Positions 1-13,934 of a DNA stretch of 64,000 nucleotides are shown in pieces (the first letter of the stretch is position 1; the number at the start of each line of letters is the position of its first letter). The position numbers were made by a program, and so were the translations under genes. Origin of the DNA: Paratinospora sagittata (taxonomy: Eukaryota > Streptophyta > Magnoliopsida > Ranunculales > Menispermaceae); NCBI GenBank assembly GCA_035771175.1, contig CM069600.1:10935729-10999728 (forward strand). The letters run 5' to 3'. The notes beneath the pieces are model-generated. The model did not search any database. It was not told the DNA's origin and was given only the letters and a program-made list of their open reading frames with translations.

Positions 1-405
1 TCGTTTGTAGTATTGGTATTTGTTTCTTCTTCTCTCCCTTTTGTATCTCCATGTACAGGTTGTGGCCGCAAGTGAGGGGGATTATTAATAGTAGCTTGAT
101 ATGAATTGTTGGGTGTCCGCCTATCAGCTATAGCTTTTGGGTTCAATGATTTCTAAGAAAAATAAGTAATGATAATGAGTCATTGATAAGTTGTTATTGG
201 GTAGTAAAAAGTTCAGATTGGTGGAACTAAATATGACTACTATGATTAGTAGTGTTATGAACCATGTCCTTACTGTTAAAATAAGTAATGATAACAAGTC
301 ATCAACACTAATGGTTTCCTCTTCAAATGTTTCTTCTCCATCTTTCCAAACTTTAAGTAATTTTGTTTTTAGTGAAGTTTAAATAAAGAATTTAATGAAC
401 CTCAA

Positions 406-560
406 AAGGGCATGCCTTGGCACATTGTTTGAAGTTGGACTCTCATGATCTGGAGGTCACGGGTTTGAATCCATAAATAGTCTCTCCAATGTGGAGGTTA
501 GGCTGCATCGTCATCCCTTCCCCAGACCTCGGCATAGGAGCCTTCTATACTAGGTATGCA
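406..560 (+). repeat. Degenerate Au-type SINE
   Basis: The segment has a tRNA-like B box (GGTCACGGGTTTGAATCC) followed by the Au-SINE body pattern: AGTCTCTCC, GGTTAGGCTGCATCGTC, CCCTTCCCCAGACCTCGGCATAGGAGC. The usual CACCGGGCTGCCC end is eroded. Confidence 0.65.
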
Positions 561-2849
561 TGTAGTGTTTCACACGCACAGAAAAACATGATGAAGACAA
601 AATACACTCCTAGCGTAACATGAGCAACTTATAAAATGAAAAAAGAAAAAAAGGATTATAGTACTAGCCTGAAAGAGTATATACCATGAATAAGTCAAAA
701 AAAAAAGAAAAAAAAAAGAACAAAGATTAGCTTAAGGTCCTAGCAGCCTAGTTCTCCAAATGAGGGTCAGAACAGGAACATGGATTTCCAAGTGCCCTAA
801 CGATAATGGCTGAAAAATCCTTCTTAAGTGAGTGTTCAAATGAGCAGTAGGCCCCTCCCTAAACCAGTCAATTTGCATCCCTGATCCAACTAATGCAATA
901 CAACGCCTTTTGATACATTCCTTCTCACAGAATTTTGCACATTCTGACTTCTACATTTTTTCCCATTGCCATTTTATTAATACTTACAACCATTTTCTAT
1001 TGGTTGTCCACTTCTTTCCATTCCTTAAACTTTTGAAAGGCCTCTAATTTCTAACTTATAAAGGAAATCATACCTTCTCAAGTGATCATCAAAGAAGAAA
1101 ATGAAGTGTGAGGCTTCTCCTTTGGATAAAAGTGGTATAAATTCGCAAGTATCGAAGTGGCATTCTCTAATGTGTGTTGCCGAGTGTGAATTTAGCGTGC
1201 ATTATTTTTAAAACAAAAAGATAATTGTAGATAGCAACATTGCATGTTCTCACATACTTAGGTAATTTTCCCCTTCTCAAGCACTTAACAGCAGCCTCTT
1301 TAACCTACTACTACCATCAGAATGCATATGCCACAAGGCAGTATCATCATTATCTGAATCAGCTGGCATCGCAAAACTATTCCAAACTATAATTTCTATC
1401 TTCTTATTAAAGTTACCTTCATTGTTATTTTTCACAACAATTCTTGGCTGTTCAACTACCCAAAGGACTTCAATTTTTTGCCATGAAAGTAGATCCACTC
1501 AAGGCAGGTGCACAACAAGGAATAAAATCTTGATTCATTTCAGAACCTTTTCTCACATTCTTATTTAAATTTGGTTTTACCTTTGGTTTTACATGCTGCA
1601 TCATTTCTCGTAAAAACAGTTCACCATTCTAGTATAGAAACATTTTGAAATCAATCTCCACGATGCACACGTATAAGAACAGCCACAATCATATTCTAAA
1701 CTAGATGTCTAAGCAAGATAACTACCCATGCATACACATAATAATACATCATCAGCACTAGAACTTTTTTCTGCAACACTAGCTCCAAACCCCTCTTTCA
1801 CTATCTGCTATTCATGCAATAGTAACAAAAAAATTTACTACTCTTCCCCCCTCAATTCTGAACGGCGATTCTCCTTTCAAGAACTTTTCCTTTGTTCTAC
1901 ACAGTCCCTTTTTTTATTGACTGCTTAAGTGAATAGTTCCGCAGCGTAGGAATCTTCATCAATAGCCATTTTCTTCGTATTAATACACTAACAGAGTTAT
2001 TGTTCACCTACTGCAAATATCTCTCCTGATAAAGAGAGTAGTAGCAAAGTTTCAAGCAGGGGAAGTGTTGGAAAGCTAGACCACAAATTGCCTCATTTTT
2101 TTTTCGTCTTCTTCAATTCTCACCTTCATTCATGACCCAAAAAAAAAAAATTTTCTCACCTTCAAACTAACCCATGAGGCAAAGTCCTTTGTCCATCAAC
2201 AAACTGAAAAATATTGTTATGAGAAACTTTTCTAAGGATTTTTCTGCGAAAAAAATTCCAATTTACTCCACAATTCAGCAGCAAACGCAATTCCAAGGAA
2301 TAGTTCATTCCCTCGTTTATGAGACACCCAACCACTCCCATTTTCAACTCCTTTCTGAGTAATTTATACAAAATGATTTGTTTTCTTCCATATCAATGCC
2401 TTGCCAATTTGTGCTCAGAGATCACTCTCTTTTGTCATAAGCAGAAATGTTCAAATCCTTTATACGCATTATGCTGTTTCATCCAAGTTTCCAGTTCAAG
2501 CCCTTAGAGCCATCACATATTAACCACGGTGAGAAGGAAGTCTAAATCTCAGCCTCCAAAATTTCAACCTCAATTGCAGTCCTACAAAATTTTCACTCAG
2601 ATCCTTTTCTTAAAGATACAAACATTATGGTCCTTCAAAACAAATTTCTTTATTGCTGCAAAGATGTAGTCCAAGTCCTTTTCAAATGAAGTGGTCATAG
2701 CCGTTGGTGTTGACTTTGAGACTCCTTTCAATTTGTCTTCCGCATCCTCATAGGCATTATAGGCTTTAAGTAGCATGGAGAAAATAAACTTTTTATTGCT
2801 AGAATCTAATCATAAAATAGCTCCACTCAAAGAAATTATCTCTTCTTTA

Positions 2850-2996
2850 TTGTGTTGGCGGAACTTCGCACTAGGGTCTCCTGAGTTCGAGCCTCCACAC
2901 TCATACAACGGCGTCCTAGGGTGTTTGTGGCCGTGCCCCAGGGGACTAGTGGGGGTGGGCCCCCGATATCCCTGACCTCAAAAAAAAAAAAAAAAA
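2850..2996 (+). repeat. tRNA-derived SINE-like repeat with poly(A) tail
   Basis: A B-box-like GAGTTCGAGCC lies about 100 bp before a GC-rich body (GGGGACTAGTGGGGGTGGGC, CCCCGATATCCCTGACC) that ends in a run of 16 A. The GC content contrasts sharply with the surroundings. The 5' limit is uncertain. Confidence 0.5.
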
Positions 2997-3728
2997 GACT
3001 TCACACAAGGGTCACATGGTGCAATGGCTTGTTGCCAAAAAAGTGAAGCAATGTACACCCTTATGATCATTTTTTCCTCTTAGCGTTTGATCCCAAGCAT
3101 AGCATAAATTTTGTTCGAATGATCTCCTTTCCTTATCCAACCTTGTGAAACAAAAAGCTCCTCAAATACCCCCAAAATCTCTAGCCCTCTATACCTTTGG
3201 TCTGGATCACAAATAGGAAGGGGAAAAGCCTCTTCTAACAAATAAAAACTCATCCATTGAACTATTAGGAGTGAGGAGCGTCAGATAGCTGTATATTAAG
3301 ACAAAATTTAATAGGTTTCTGCTAGATAGAACATTAGTTGATATTCCCACAGAGACGTTGAAACATTTCTGTTTGATAGAAAACAGAGTGAGTGAGTGAA
3401 ACATGAATCCTAGAACATATTGGCTCCTATCCCCCTCCTTGCCCAGTAATAAGGATACAAGCTTATAGATTCAAAACCATACCACGAATTTTCAAGTTAC
3501 AAACGAATTGTCAAAAATTTGCTAAGTATTCATCATTAGTCAAATGTCAATAGGAAAATATTTTTCATTTAACAATGATGAAAACCAAGAGCTTATTATT
3601 CTTACATCTCCGTTTTTATAGAAATCTTTTTTTCAATAAGTAAAGATAGTACATAATTCTTCATTTAATCTGAATCATTATAGCAATTCAAGTTTTCAAC
3701 AAATGACGGTAAAATATTATTACTGTAC

Positions 3729-4879
3729 CTTTCCTTCCACATGCATGCCCGTCATATGCAAATTCGCCCACATGCCGAAAGGTTTCCTCAACTGCACAGC
3801 TATTATTGCACTCATGTCGTTAGCAGCAAGAAAATTCATCCCCAGCTCCATAACCTGCAGTTATCTAATCTTGAGCTGCCCACATTGGCAAGAAAGTAGA
3901 ATATGTAGCAAAAACCATTTTAGTTATCAAAGTACAGTTTTGCTTAAATGACTAGATTAATGATATATATATATATACCAAGTGATCATCATCAGAAGAT
4001 TGATGAAGAACCCTTATTTCTGTAAACATTGGTGGTCTCCTTCCCAAATAAAGTTGCTGAACAATTGCTTTCTCCTGCATATCCCAAATGCAAAAATAAA
4101 AATAAAAAAATCTACTTAAACATAGGGCATAAATTTCATGATAAAAACAGAAAATCTAACTATACAAGAAGAAGGAAGAAGAAATAATATAATTGCCCGA
4201 ATTAGTTTTGATTTTTCGCACTGTAAGAGTTAAAATTAATAAATAAACACAGTTCATGATCCCAAATGGCAAAAGGGGGTAATCTATTTAAAAAGAGTGA
4301 ATCCATACAGCCATCCACGGTTTATACTTCTCCAAGAACCATGGCACAATTGGGAGGAGCATCTTTTGCGATGCAATATTTTCCATACATATAGGCCAGA
4401 TCTTCTCAACCGCATAGTTCAACCATCTCACCGATTCAGAATCGCTAAGAATCTGCAACAACAACACCAACAACAAAAATAAAACATCGAAAAAATTCAC
4501 CTCTCACCATTACTAACACTCCACACTATAGAACAACAATAGTTAATCATATCCCCACTTACCCTTTTCTGATTTGCTTGTTTTTTCTCTTCGAATTGTA
4601 TTTTCTTCTGCAATCTCAAGGTGTAACTTTCATTAACCTGCACAAATTAAGTGATTGATATCAATATTTCGGCATTAGCAAAACCGAATTTAATTTGAAG
4701 AACACAAAAGAAATAAAGCATTTAGAGACGAGTACTGGTACCAGATATAGATAGACCAAAGATAAGATGTAAATGATTGGGTGGCAAATACTGATGGAAG
4801 ATAAGAGCCAAAGCAAAGCAAGCACAAGAACAACGTGATGTAGGACCGATACTTCGGTTATATCCATATCATCAATCAA
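3729..4879 (-). CDS. NTMC2T6: NTMC2T6-type SMP/C2 (plant synaptotagmin-like) protein, first five coding exons
   Basis: The exons are 4742-4879, 4563-4637, 4309-4452, 3979-4074 and 3729-3854. All are multiples of three with GT-AG borders, giving 193 residues. The start at 4879 precedes a hydrophobic stretch (about residues 10-46) that would anchor the protein in a membrane. A basic linker follows (RLQKKIQFEEKKQANQK), then the start of an SMP lipid-transfer domain: SESVRWLNYAVEKIWPICME, PWFLEKYKPWMA, VLHQSSDDDHL, ELGMNFLAANDMSAIIAVQL and MTGMHVEGK. The family normally continues with the rest of the SMP domain and at least one C2 domain. Proteins of this type act at membrane contact sites. The next exon was not found in 1-3728, so it lies past the window edge after a long intron, or the copy is truncated. 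Confidence 0.85.
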
Positions 4880-7239
4880 GCAAGCATATACCCTGTGCTC
4901 AGCACAAGAACAACAACAACTGTAATTAGTTCAATCATGATTCAAAATTTTCAAAATTAATACAGATAAAAATAACTGGTTCTGCAATTGATAATCATCA
5001 TAGTAATTCCATTGGGATTCTCTATTTCTAACTAGATTTGAAGAGTTCAAAATAAATAAACAAACAAACATTAATCAGTGAATTTCCAGTGACTAATATA
5101 ATAAGGGAAGAAAAAAAAAACAGTAAATTGATCCAAATTGAGAACAAACTCATGAAAAATCTCAAAGAATAAAATCATAAATAAAGAAATTTTATGCAGA
5201 GTCAAAAATCAAAATGTATCTGAACAAACAAGTACTTCAAGATTTCAAGAATTGAAATAATAAATAAATGAATAAATAAAATTATTCAGTGATCATCTTC
5301 CAGTGACTAACATAACCAAAAAGAACAAAAAAAAATTAAAATTAAATTGACCCAAATTTCATCATGGAAGAAGTTCAAAAGAAATAAAAAAAATGCTACA
5401 AACTGAGATCAAACTCATAAAAAAAAATCTTCAAAAAAAAGAAAAAGAAAAAGAAGAAGAAATTATCATATAGATTTAAATTTGTTATGAAGATTGAGAA
5501 ATCAGACCGATTTGATTTCAGGAGAAACACGAAAAAAAAAAAATGGTAATGAAGAGAAGAAGAGATTTGTAGAAGCGGGTTTGGAAGTCAAACCGGTTGA
5601 CTAACTGTTACTAACGGCGCGTTTGGATGAATCCGACAACAACTGGGATTGGCTTTCTTTTCTTTTTAACCGTCGATAACCGTAGCAGCCCTATCCATAT
5701 GATTCGAACCGCACGTGCGAATTTGCATCCTGTGAAAGACGCAGCAGACCCATCAAGGACGCCGGTATCTGCCAGGCAATATAATCCTCCGTGTCCACGT
5801 GTAGCACCACCACATGTTTTTTTTTTAAAAGGGCCTGCTATTTGAACTCTAAACCAGTAACCTTACCCATTAAAAACAATAATAATAATAATAATAATAA
5901 TAAATTAATAATTTCTATGTTATTTTTTTTGTAATTTGACCAAAATAACCCTGTACAAAGACGTTTTTTCATTTCTCTTATTATTTTTATTTTTTTTTAT
6001 TCTTAAAAGTTTAGGTAGGGCATACCACTGACCTCAATAAAAGTTTACAGTGATACTTACCAACTTATAATTATTTTTTTATTTCTCTCCATACGTCCTT
6101 CTAATCTTACCAGTCCCTATTGTCATCTTCACTTCTTTCATTTTTAATCTTCTTTTTACTTAACACATTTTCTTTCATCTAAATACTATTTCAAATATTT
6201 AGGATTCATTTTTTAAGGATAAAATTTATTTTAAAAGGATTTTAAAGAACTTTGAATTATATTTTAATGGTAGAAACCAATGTTAAGGCATTCAAAAACT
6301 TTAATTATCAATACATTTGATAGCATTATGACAAAAGATTCAAGCTTGGTGATGGCGCACATCAATCTAAGGTGAACTTTTGGTTTACTTTATTGTTTTT
6401 TCAATTTTTCTTTCAAAACATCGTGCTTTGGTTCGGTCCTCTATGACCGAATGAAAGTGTCCAATTCCATTGGAGATGATTGAACTTAATGTAGGTTCGG
6501 TCTTGTCCAACTGAACCTTTTTTTTTTTTTTTTTTTTTTTGGGGGTTTTTCCTCAGCCAATCTGAACTTGAAGACATTTTTAGCCATTTTGAAGTTGTCT
6601 TCTCCAATTAAATCTACTATAATGCATAAGTTAGCCTTTGTAGAATTAGCAGATTGGAGAAGATGATTTGTTGTACGTAACAAGGGGCACAATCAAGTGA
6701 TTATATATAGCCTAGTGGCTTAAAGGGGACCATTGCCGCTAGTTGCACTTGGCAATCGAGACCTCGATCAAAGGGTCCTTGTTGTCTTTCCTAACTCTTT
6801 GGCGAGAACTCTGGTGCAACTGGGTTGTCTAATAGTCTTAAGAGATTTTTAGAAACTTCTTTCAAGTTCATCTAAATGGCATTAGAACACAAGTGATTTG
6901 AGGTTAAAATTGTGCATGTGATGTCATGTTAATATTTTATGCCATATAAAATGTAAGTCTCTTGACATTGATAACATGACACTTTTTTTTTAAACACAAT
7001 CCATAAAAACATTGAAAATGCTCTAAGGGTGTTGGGTGCCAGCGTTGAAAAATAGCGTTTACACCCAACATATATAAAATATTTTTCTACTATTGGCTTG
7101 AACTTGAGAGTGAATTGAACAAGTACTTGACACCCATACTCACCTTTGCACTTGGTGCTTGCATAAGACATATTAGATTGGCAAAAGAAGGTAAAGTTAA
7201 TTGAAAGTGACAGAAAACAATTCATATAAACAATTTTTC
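4880..7239. other. Intergenic AT-rich DNA upstream of the NTMC2T6-like gene
   Basis: The part nearest 4880 should contain the promoter and 5' UTR of the leftward gene, but no TATA box can be assigned with confidence. An (AAT)n microsatellite lies at about 5877-5904 and a T run at about 6519-6540. No coding similarity was recognised. Confidence 0.5.
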
Positions 7240-7673
7240 TGTTGTAAATATGTTGAATATCTAAATAGTAATTACATGTACTATATACATATCTCAATTA
7301 GTATTATATCCAAGTGGTATGTGTATCCAAATAATATATGTATTCAAGTGGTACATATATCTAAGTTGTATAAATACGCATATATACGTATCCACACGAA
7401 TCATGTGAGAGCATAGTTACTCATCATGTGAGTGCATAGTTATCTATCATGTGAGTTGGTGATCTTTTGATATAAATCCCTCCCTATAAATATGAGAGAG
7501 ATCATGAAGAGAAGTTGTAAGAAATGGTATAGAGAAAATGAGATGAGAAAGAAGAATGGAGAAAAGAGGAAGAAATGAGTTGTAGAAATATTGAAAAAAT
7601 GATAGAAAATGGAGAATGAAATCTAGCATTTTTCTTTTAGTATTCTTTGATTATTTTGATTCAGTTTACAACA
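7240..7673 (+). repeat. 5' LTR of the old copia element
   Basis: It starts TGTTGTAAA and ends TTTACAACA, a 9-bp inverted pair. It is followed by CGTTATCAACACG, a primer-binding-site-like sequence. Confidence 0.85.
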
Positions 7674-10139
7674 CGTTATCAACACGAAGGCTCTACTCAA
7701 TCAATGAGTTCAATCATAAAAGGTATATTGAGGTAAAATTTCATAAATTTTTATTATGTTCATTTATTTAATGTATTTCCATTTGCACTGCAGTTTTATT
7801 TTGATTTTGATTCCATAGCCTAAAGCTATGTAGAGAAATTCATATAACATGAAACTATATTGATATTTTGTTTACGTAACCTGAAGTTATGTAGAAGAAT
7901 TTATAGCTTGAAGCTATATATTAAGAAATAATTTTCTAGCCAAGAGCTAGATTTTTCATAACCAGAAGTTATGTTATAATTTTATTTATTTATTTATTTC
8001 TCTAACATCTAACGTAACATATAATTTATATACTCTAACATCATTATAAATTTTCATGTAAAATCACATTAGTTTTGTCAACGGGATCCACATATTTGTG
8101 GATTTGTAAATTAGCCTGAAGCTAATATAATACATTAACACTAACATTTTATTTTATTATGATGCATTACTAACACTAACATTAACACTAACACTAACAA
8201 TGATACTAACTTTTAATTTTATTATGATGCATTATTATACTAACTTTTTCTTTTACATTTTCTTTTATTGTTGAATAATTATTTATGATTAATTGGATAT
8301 TTTAATTATTTAATTACTTTTGAAGATTTAACATTTTGAACTATGAACAAAAAAACATAACCTGAAATTTATGGACATCTCATGACAAAAACTCATAACA
8401 TTTTATTTAAAAGTTCATCACAATTAATTGTACCTGAAGTTGTAATATTACAATCATACGAACCCAAAGTTCATTATGACCAAATGACTAATTACACTTG
8501 ATATTGCAATATTAAAGTTTCATGAGATAAATTATATATTTGAAGAAGACGTATTTGAGAAGATAAATTATCTCACATGTACTCTTAAAGTAGCAATGCA
8601 AAGACTGTTAAAATCTTCTCAAGAAAATTTGTGATGAAAATCACTATACTCGTCCACTTAAATTTTATATCATTCACCGAAGTGAATGCTACTTTAATGA
8701 TCATGAATATAACCTATAACAAAGACCATGATCATGAATGAGAAAATGAATATGGCAAAGGCCATAATTAAAATTATTATGAGAACTATAATGACTACAA
8801 TTTGGAATATGGTTACAACCGTATATTTTAAATAAATTTATTTCATTCCACTAGAAGTAGAGTAATCTTATCGTAGCATAAGATAATTTTTTATCTATGT
8901 GTTTGCTTTAGGTGTGGAATGAAAAGAATTTGTAATGTACCTGTTGTATATCAAACATATGATTAATCTATCATGCCTCAATAAAGAAAAAAAAACTTAA
9001 ATTAAAAATATATTCATGGCTCCAAAGGAGTGAATATTATGTTGTCAAATGAAACAAAATTTTTAATATTTGCAATGTCTTATAATATATCAGATCCAGA
9101 AGATCTTGGTTGATTTTAAAGATATCTAAAATGATAGATATCAAATATTCAAAGAATATATTTATATTGTTTCATTGATTATTTGGAAATATTTAAAAAA
9201 GGCTTATTACTTGAATTTTTAGCTTATTAAATTATGAGGTCAATTGAAAGGATATTGTGATCAGGAACTGAAAGTTCTTTGACACAATATATTTATTATA
9301 TTTTGGCATAACTTGTCAAGTCTCTAGGACCTCAATGATATTTTAAATAATGATATCATTTGGACAAGTTTTATTTGTTTATATGCCTACTTTATGACTA
9401 GTTGAAATATTATAAAATTGAGCAAATTTTTGAGATACTTTAAAAAAAATATTAGTATAAAGTTAGATGATCACAATATTAAGTATATTTGTAACAGTAT
9501 TGAAAATTCAATTATTGAAATGATTATCCAATAAAATTGACAGCTGCCGAAAATTAAGGAAACTCTAATCATTCAATTACAAATAGTGCAATAAGTTAAT
9601 AACTTTATAAATAACTTTAGCCCTCATTATTTTGCATCTTAAAGCAAAAGAGGGAAGTTCGTGTAGGCAATCGCGTAGAACCGATTTAATACACGAGAAA
9701 CGGAAGGTGACCACCAATCACATCCAGAAGATGTTTTTGCCAGAAGAGTAATGGATCCAATGGTGATAGATCCTCTAATAAATACTTTAATAGATAATCT
9801 GTATAATTATGGAGTGGAGCGACGAATCTTAGAAGGAGGAAGACCACTTATGGAAATGCGTGAGATATACTCGTGGAGTTGGACACAACAACAAACAAAC
9901 ACATTAAGGGTGCTTTGGGTCATGATTGGTAGCCTGATTATTAGGATCATAGTACAACATGTATCCATGCAATATTTCTCAGAGTATGTATTTGATAATT
10001 TTTGGCACGACCTTCCGAGGTATGGGTTGCCCATATTAGTTGTATATAAGTATGACTAAGCGTAAGTCATAACTATGTAAATCCATATAAACATAAATAA
10101 ATATATTATTGATAAATAATAAGGAATACATTGAGTTCT

Positions 10140-10951
10140 AGTGATCTGACTTGCCCCTAGAACTTGAATCTAGTTGGATCAAAAGTTGATCTCGCTCCTC
10201 ACGAGCTCTGTGTTCCCCTCCAACACACGGTCAAAGGAATCTCCTAGACCAATACCTTCTTGTTATAGGGCAAAGTTCTCATGTCGTAACTCCGTAGTCT
10301 CTCACTACAAGTCATTAGTCTTCTAATGAAGAACGACAGTCTCTTGCTTTAATTTCTCGTTCTCATCAGTTAAAGACTTCATCAAATATTCCGTAAATGT
10401 TATTTTATTATCTCTATCATTAACTTGTTCGGCCAAGGTCTCTACCTCTTTTTCGAGATAGATAACACTCTGTCTGAGTTGTGCCAAATTTGTAACTCCA
10501 AGGAAAGGGTATGGTATATAAAAGTTCCATAGAAAAGAGGAAAAATAAATTTTAGTTAATAATAATAATAATTACCTTGGAAATCTGAGACAAAGCTTTT
10601 AGCTAGCGTTTCTCGGGAGACAGAGACAAATATTTTTCCACATTAGCTTGAGGAATACTGATAGTATTATCATCATAGTTTAGCACACTGAAACCAGACG
10701 AAGATTTCATGTCATCTTCCTTATTGGAAGATTTGACTACATCGGTCTGACTTGAAGATCCGACAGCAACAGAGGAAGAACTAACTTTAGGACCCCTACG
10801 ATGGCGTTTTGCTCTGGGGGTTCGCTATATCGATTTCTTTTTCTTAGCTTGCTCTAAAGCAGAACCCGGTACAATAATGGTTGTTGGCAAGTCGCTGTTG
10901 AGATTAGAACTAGTTCCCTTTTCGGCCCTGGCACCAGTTAACGAATCCATT
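10140..10951 (-). pseudogene. Gene-like segment with intron inside the old copia element, unknown family, broken
   Basis: Reading leftward from an ATG at 10951 gives MDSLTGARAEKGTSS, a basic stretch EQAKKKKS followed by a stop, RAKRHRRGPK, then a serine-rich part. A plausible donor (AAG/GTAATTATT, about 10575) and acceptor (near 10505) would join it to NLAQLRQSVIYLEKEVETLA, a heptad-rich coiled-coil segment that later meets stops. The intron-like gap suggests a host or transposon gene, not retroviral-type pol. The family is not recognised and at least two in-frame stops make it non-functional. Confidence 0.4.
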
Positions 10952-13480
10952 TAACTCTGACTATCACAAATTGTACCGTAACAATGAGTCATTATTCTTT
11001 CACCGTTCAGTTTAAATAAAGAAATTATAGAAACACAAGTGCAGTTGCACATGTAATACGTCAAGATTGATGACATCGACAAGGCGAAAACTATGCCAAT
11101 ACGACAATTAGTGTATATTCTGTTTGAAAAATTCGTCACCAACAAATATAATATTGGTGACACAACGACATATCACAAGTCATTAAGAGTATAACAATTA
11201 TGGTATATTGTACAAAGTAAATGACAATGATTACTGTACGAAATGACATACTATCAAACTAAATTACGTTGATCATAATATAATATTTTTGCTCAATATA
11301 GAGCAATTTTCTCACCATTAGGGGGAGAAATAGCCAATTCTAGAAGAATAGTGCACAAAATTGTTAGAATGCAATACAAGCTAGTGTAAGGCAATCCTCC
11401 CACTATCAGGGGGAGAACATAAAAATGTCAAAAGAATGACATGTAAAATTGCTTGACAAACAACATAAGTTACAAGTTAGTGTGAACTAGAAATTCAAAT
11501 GATAAGTTAAAGTGGATGATAAATTCACACGATCAATCATATGCAAAAGAATTTGCAAATCAGTTAACTGATATATTCATCTTTAGTCCCTGAAGGAAAA
11601 TTTACAAATGACACACCTGAAGTATGGTTGATCGGTTAAATTAAAGTACACAACTTCCTAAAAGAGGAAGATATATGCAAATGATTGATAAATATATAAG
11701 CATTCCGAAATAAGAATGGATTGACAAATAAATATACCATAAAAGGTATACAAGTATCTCTGAAGAGATATAGATTGATAAATAAACATACACTGAAGAG
11801 ACATGAGAATCTCCTGAAGAGATATGAATTGAAGAATAAATTCTCAATTTGTTTATATTTAAATCCATTTATATTTGAAAACTATGAAATAGAAATAATA
11901 TTGCTCCTGATAATATTTTAAAGTGTGCTTTTGATATTATGGGATCGCAAAACATATAAGAATGTCGACATTAAAAAAGCAAAAAGGATCAAGATTAAAT
12001 ATAACTAAACTCGTTGAAAAATCGAAAGCTATATAAATCAGAAGTTCTAATACCTAAAGAGGTAAATCACGTTAGATATACATGAGGAAATATATTAATC
12101 TATGGATAAGCATGTTATACATGAAAATCTCATAAGGACTTATGAGTTATACTCGAAGCTTTAAAATGATAATCCCTGAAGAATCTAAAAGGCCTGAAGT
12201 ACGTACTGCATTAATATTCATATTGATCAATATGCATATATATTTATAATTGCTATGAGTGAACATTTTAACAATTTGCATTTGCATTTTATTCACTTTA
12301 TATATTTATTTATTGTTGCATAGGTTAAGACTCCTAAAGATTTTATCATAATATATTTTAAAGGGAGAATTTGAGACAAAAGATCTTAGAAAATCAAATT
12401 TTTACCTAGGCCTGTAGATCGAGAATTTTTTCCAAGTGGATTTTTGTCAAATTATCAAATGAATTAAGAGATATTTTAAGAAAGTTCAAATAGACAAGAT
12501 ACATCCATTAGATTCTCTAATATTGTGAGATCACTAAAAAGTGAATAAAGATGATATTCGCATTCATTAAAATAATGAAGAACTAGTTGATCCTGAAGTA
12601 CCATGTCTGGATGAAATAGATGCTCTTATATACAAAGTCAGAAATTATTTTTTTTGTTAACATGATTGCAAGATATAGCTCTACACTATATTAAAATGGT
12701 GCTAAGCATGCATTATGTTATCTCCAAGAAAGCAAACAATACAAGTTTATCATATTCAAGAAAGATAAAAATAAAACCAGTTGAATATGCAAATGTTGAA
12801 TATTTGTCAAACCCCCACCTTGCTCGATCTCAAACACAATCTCACTTATAATGATATTGTCATATCATAGAGATCTGTGAAGCAGACAATAGTTGCTACA
12901 TCTTCAAATCATCCAAAAAAGTATTGCGATTCCTGAAACAAGTCAAAAAATGTGTATGGATCACATGAATTATCTTAAGTCAGATGCTATCTTACAATGT
13001 TATAAGAAGATAATGCAACATGTATTGCACAGTAATGAAAAGCTTATAGTGAAGCCAACGGAGCTAGATATATTTTACAAAAGGTCTGTTTCACACATGA
13101 GTTACAGAAGACTGACAAATAAGATCAAACAATTTATTTATCAAAACTTTGTCAATTACAAAGAAGATTATATACAAGATTGAGATGCGTCAATTTAAAG
13201 ATATTCCAGACAGAGAAACAAAACTGAATTTTTTCATGTCATCTTGAGGGAGAGAATTAAAAAGGAGTTATTGTTTAGTTCACTGTACTCTTTTTTCCTT
13301 CGCTATGGTTTTGTCCCATTGGATTTTCTTGGCAAGGTTTTTAACGAGGCAGTCCTAACAATATAAGACTCCAATAGAATATTACACTCTTTTTCCTTCA
13401 TTAGACTTTTTCCGACTAAAATTTCTCTAGTAAGGTTTTAACGAGACATTTTTTACAATGATGGATATTCAAAGGGGAAG

Positions 13481-13929
13481 TGTTGTAAATATGTTGAATA
13501 TCCAAATAGTAATTACATGTACTATACACATATCTCAAGTAGTATGATATTCAAGTGATATATGTATCTAAATAGTATATGTATTCAAGTGGTACATGTA
13601 TCTAAGTTGTGTAAATACATATGTATATGTATTTTATACAAATAATGTGAGAGCATAGTTACTCATCATATGAGAACATAATTACCCATCATGTGAGTTG
13701 ATGATTTTTTGATGTAAATCTCTATATATATATATATATATGAAAGAGATCATGAAGATAAGTTGTAAGAAATGGATGTAGAGAAAATGAGAAGAGAAAG
13801 AGGAATGGAGAAAAGATGGAAAAATGAGTTATAAAAATATTAGACAAATGATAAAAAATTAAAAATAGAAAATAAAATCCAATATTTTTGTTTGAGCATT
13901 CTTTAATTATTTTGATTAAGTTTACAACA
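13481..13929 (+). repeat. 3' LTR of the old copia element
   Basis: It is homologous to 7240-7673 along its whole length with many substitutions and small indels, including a (TA)n expansion near 13722. TTTTC follows directly. Confidence 0.85.
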
Positions 13930-13934
13930 TTTTC

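Larger units (their letters stand above)
1..3728. other. Intron or 3' flank of the NTMC2T6-like gene, no host exon recognised
   Basis: I looked on the minus strand for the expected continuation of the SMP domain and did not find it. The stretch holds two SINE-like repeats and two weak minus-strand coding-like patches. One (about 1277-1498) contains TALWHMHSDG, reminiscent of the copia GAG-pre-integrase motif. The other (about 2590-2770) reads KAYNAYEDAEDKLKG without stops for roughly 60 codons, but I do not recognise it. The remainder is AT-rich. Confidence 0.5.
7240..13929 (+). mobile_element. Old Ty1/copia LTR retrotransposon, degenerate, with target-site duplications
   Basis: LTRs lie at 7240-7673 and 13481-13929. 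Both begin TGTTGTAAATATG and end TTTACAACA, and the direct repeats TTTTC flank the element (7235-7239 and 13930-13934). A purine tract (AAAGGGGAAG) precedes the 3' LTR. Decayed gag is visible near 8900 (CFRCGMKR, a zinc-knuckle remnant). Decayed pol near 12800 reads YLSNPHLARSQT, as in the copia RNase H region. The two LTRs differ at many positions, including length, and the internal region has many stops, so the insertion is old. Part of the interior (about 9650-10960) does not look like copia and may be a nested insertion. Confidence 0.85.

Noticed and set aside
440..490. tRNA gene from the B box
   Set aside because: There is no full cloverleaf and the flanking body is that of an Au SINE.
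6413..6692. Minus-strand ORFs with a KKKKKKK stretch
   Set aside because: They are created by a poly(T) run and have no family pattern.
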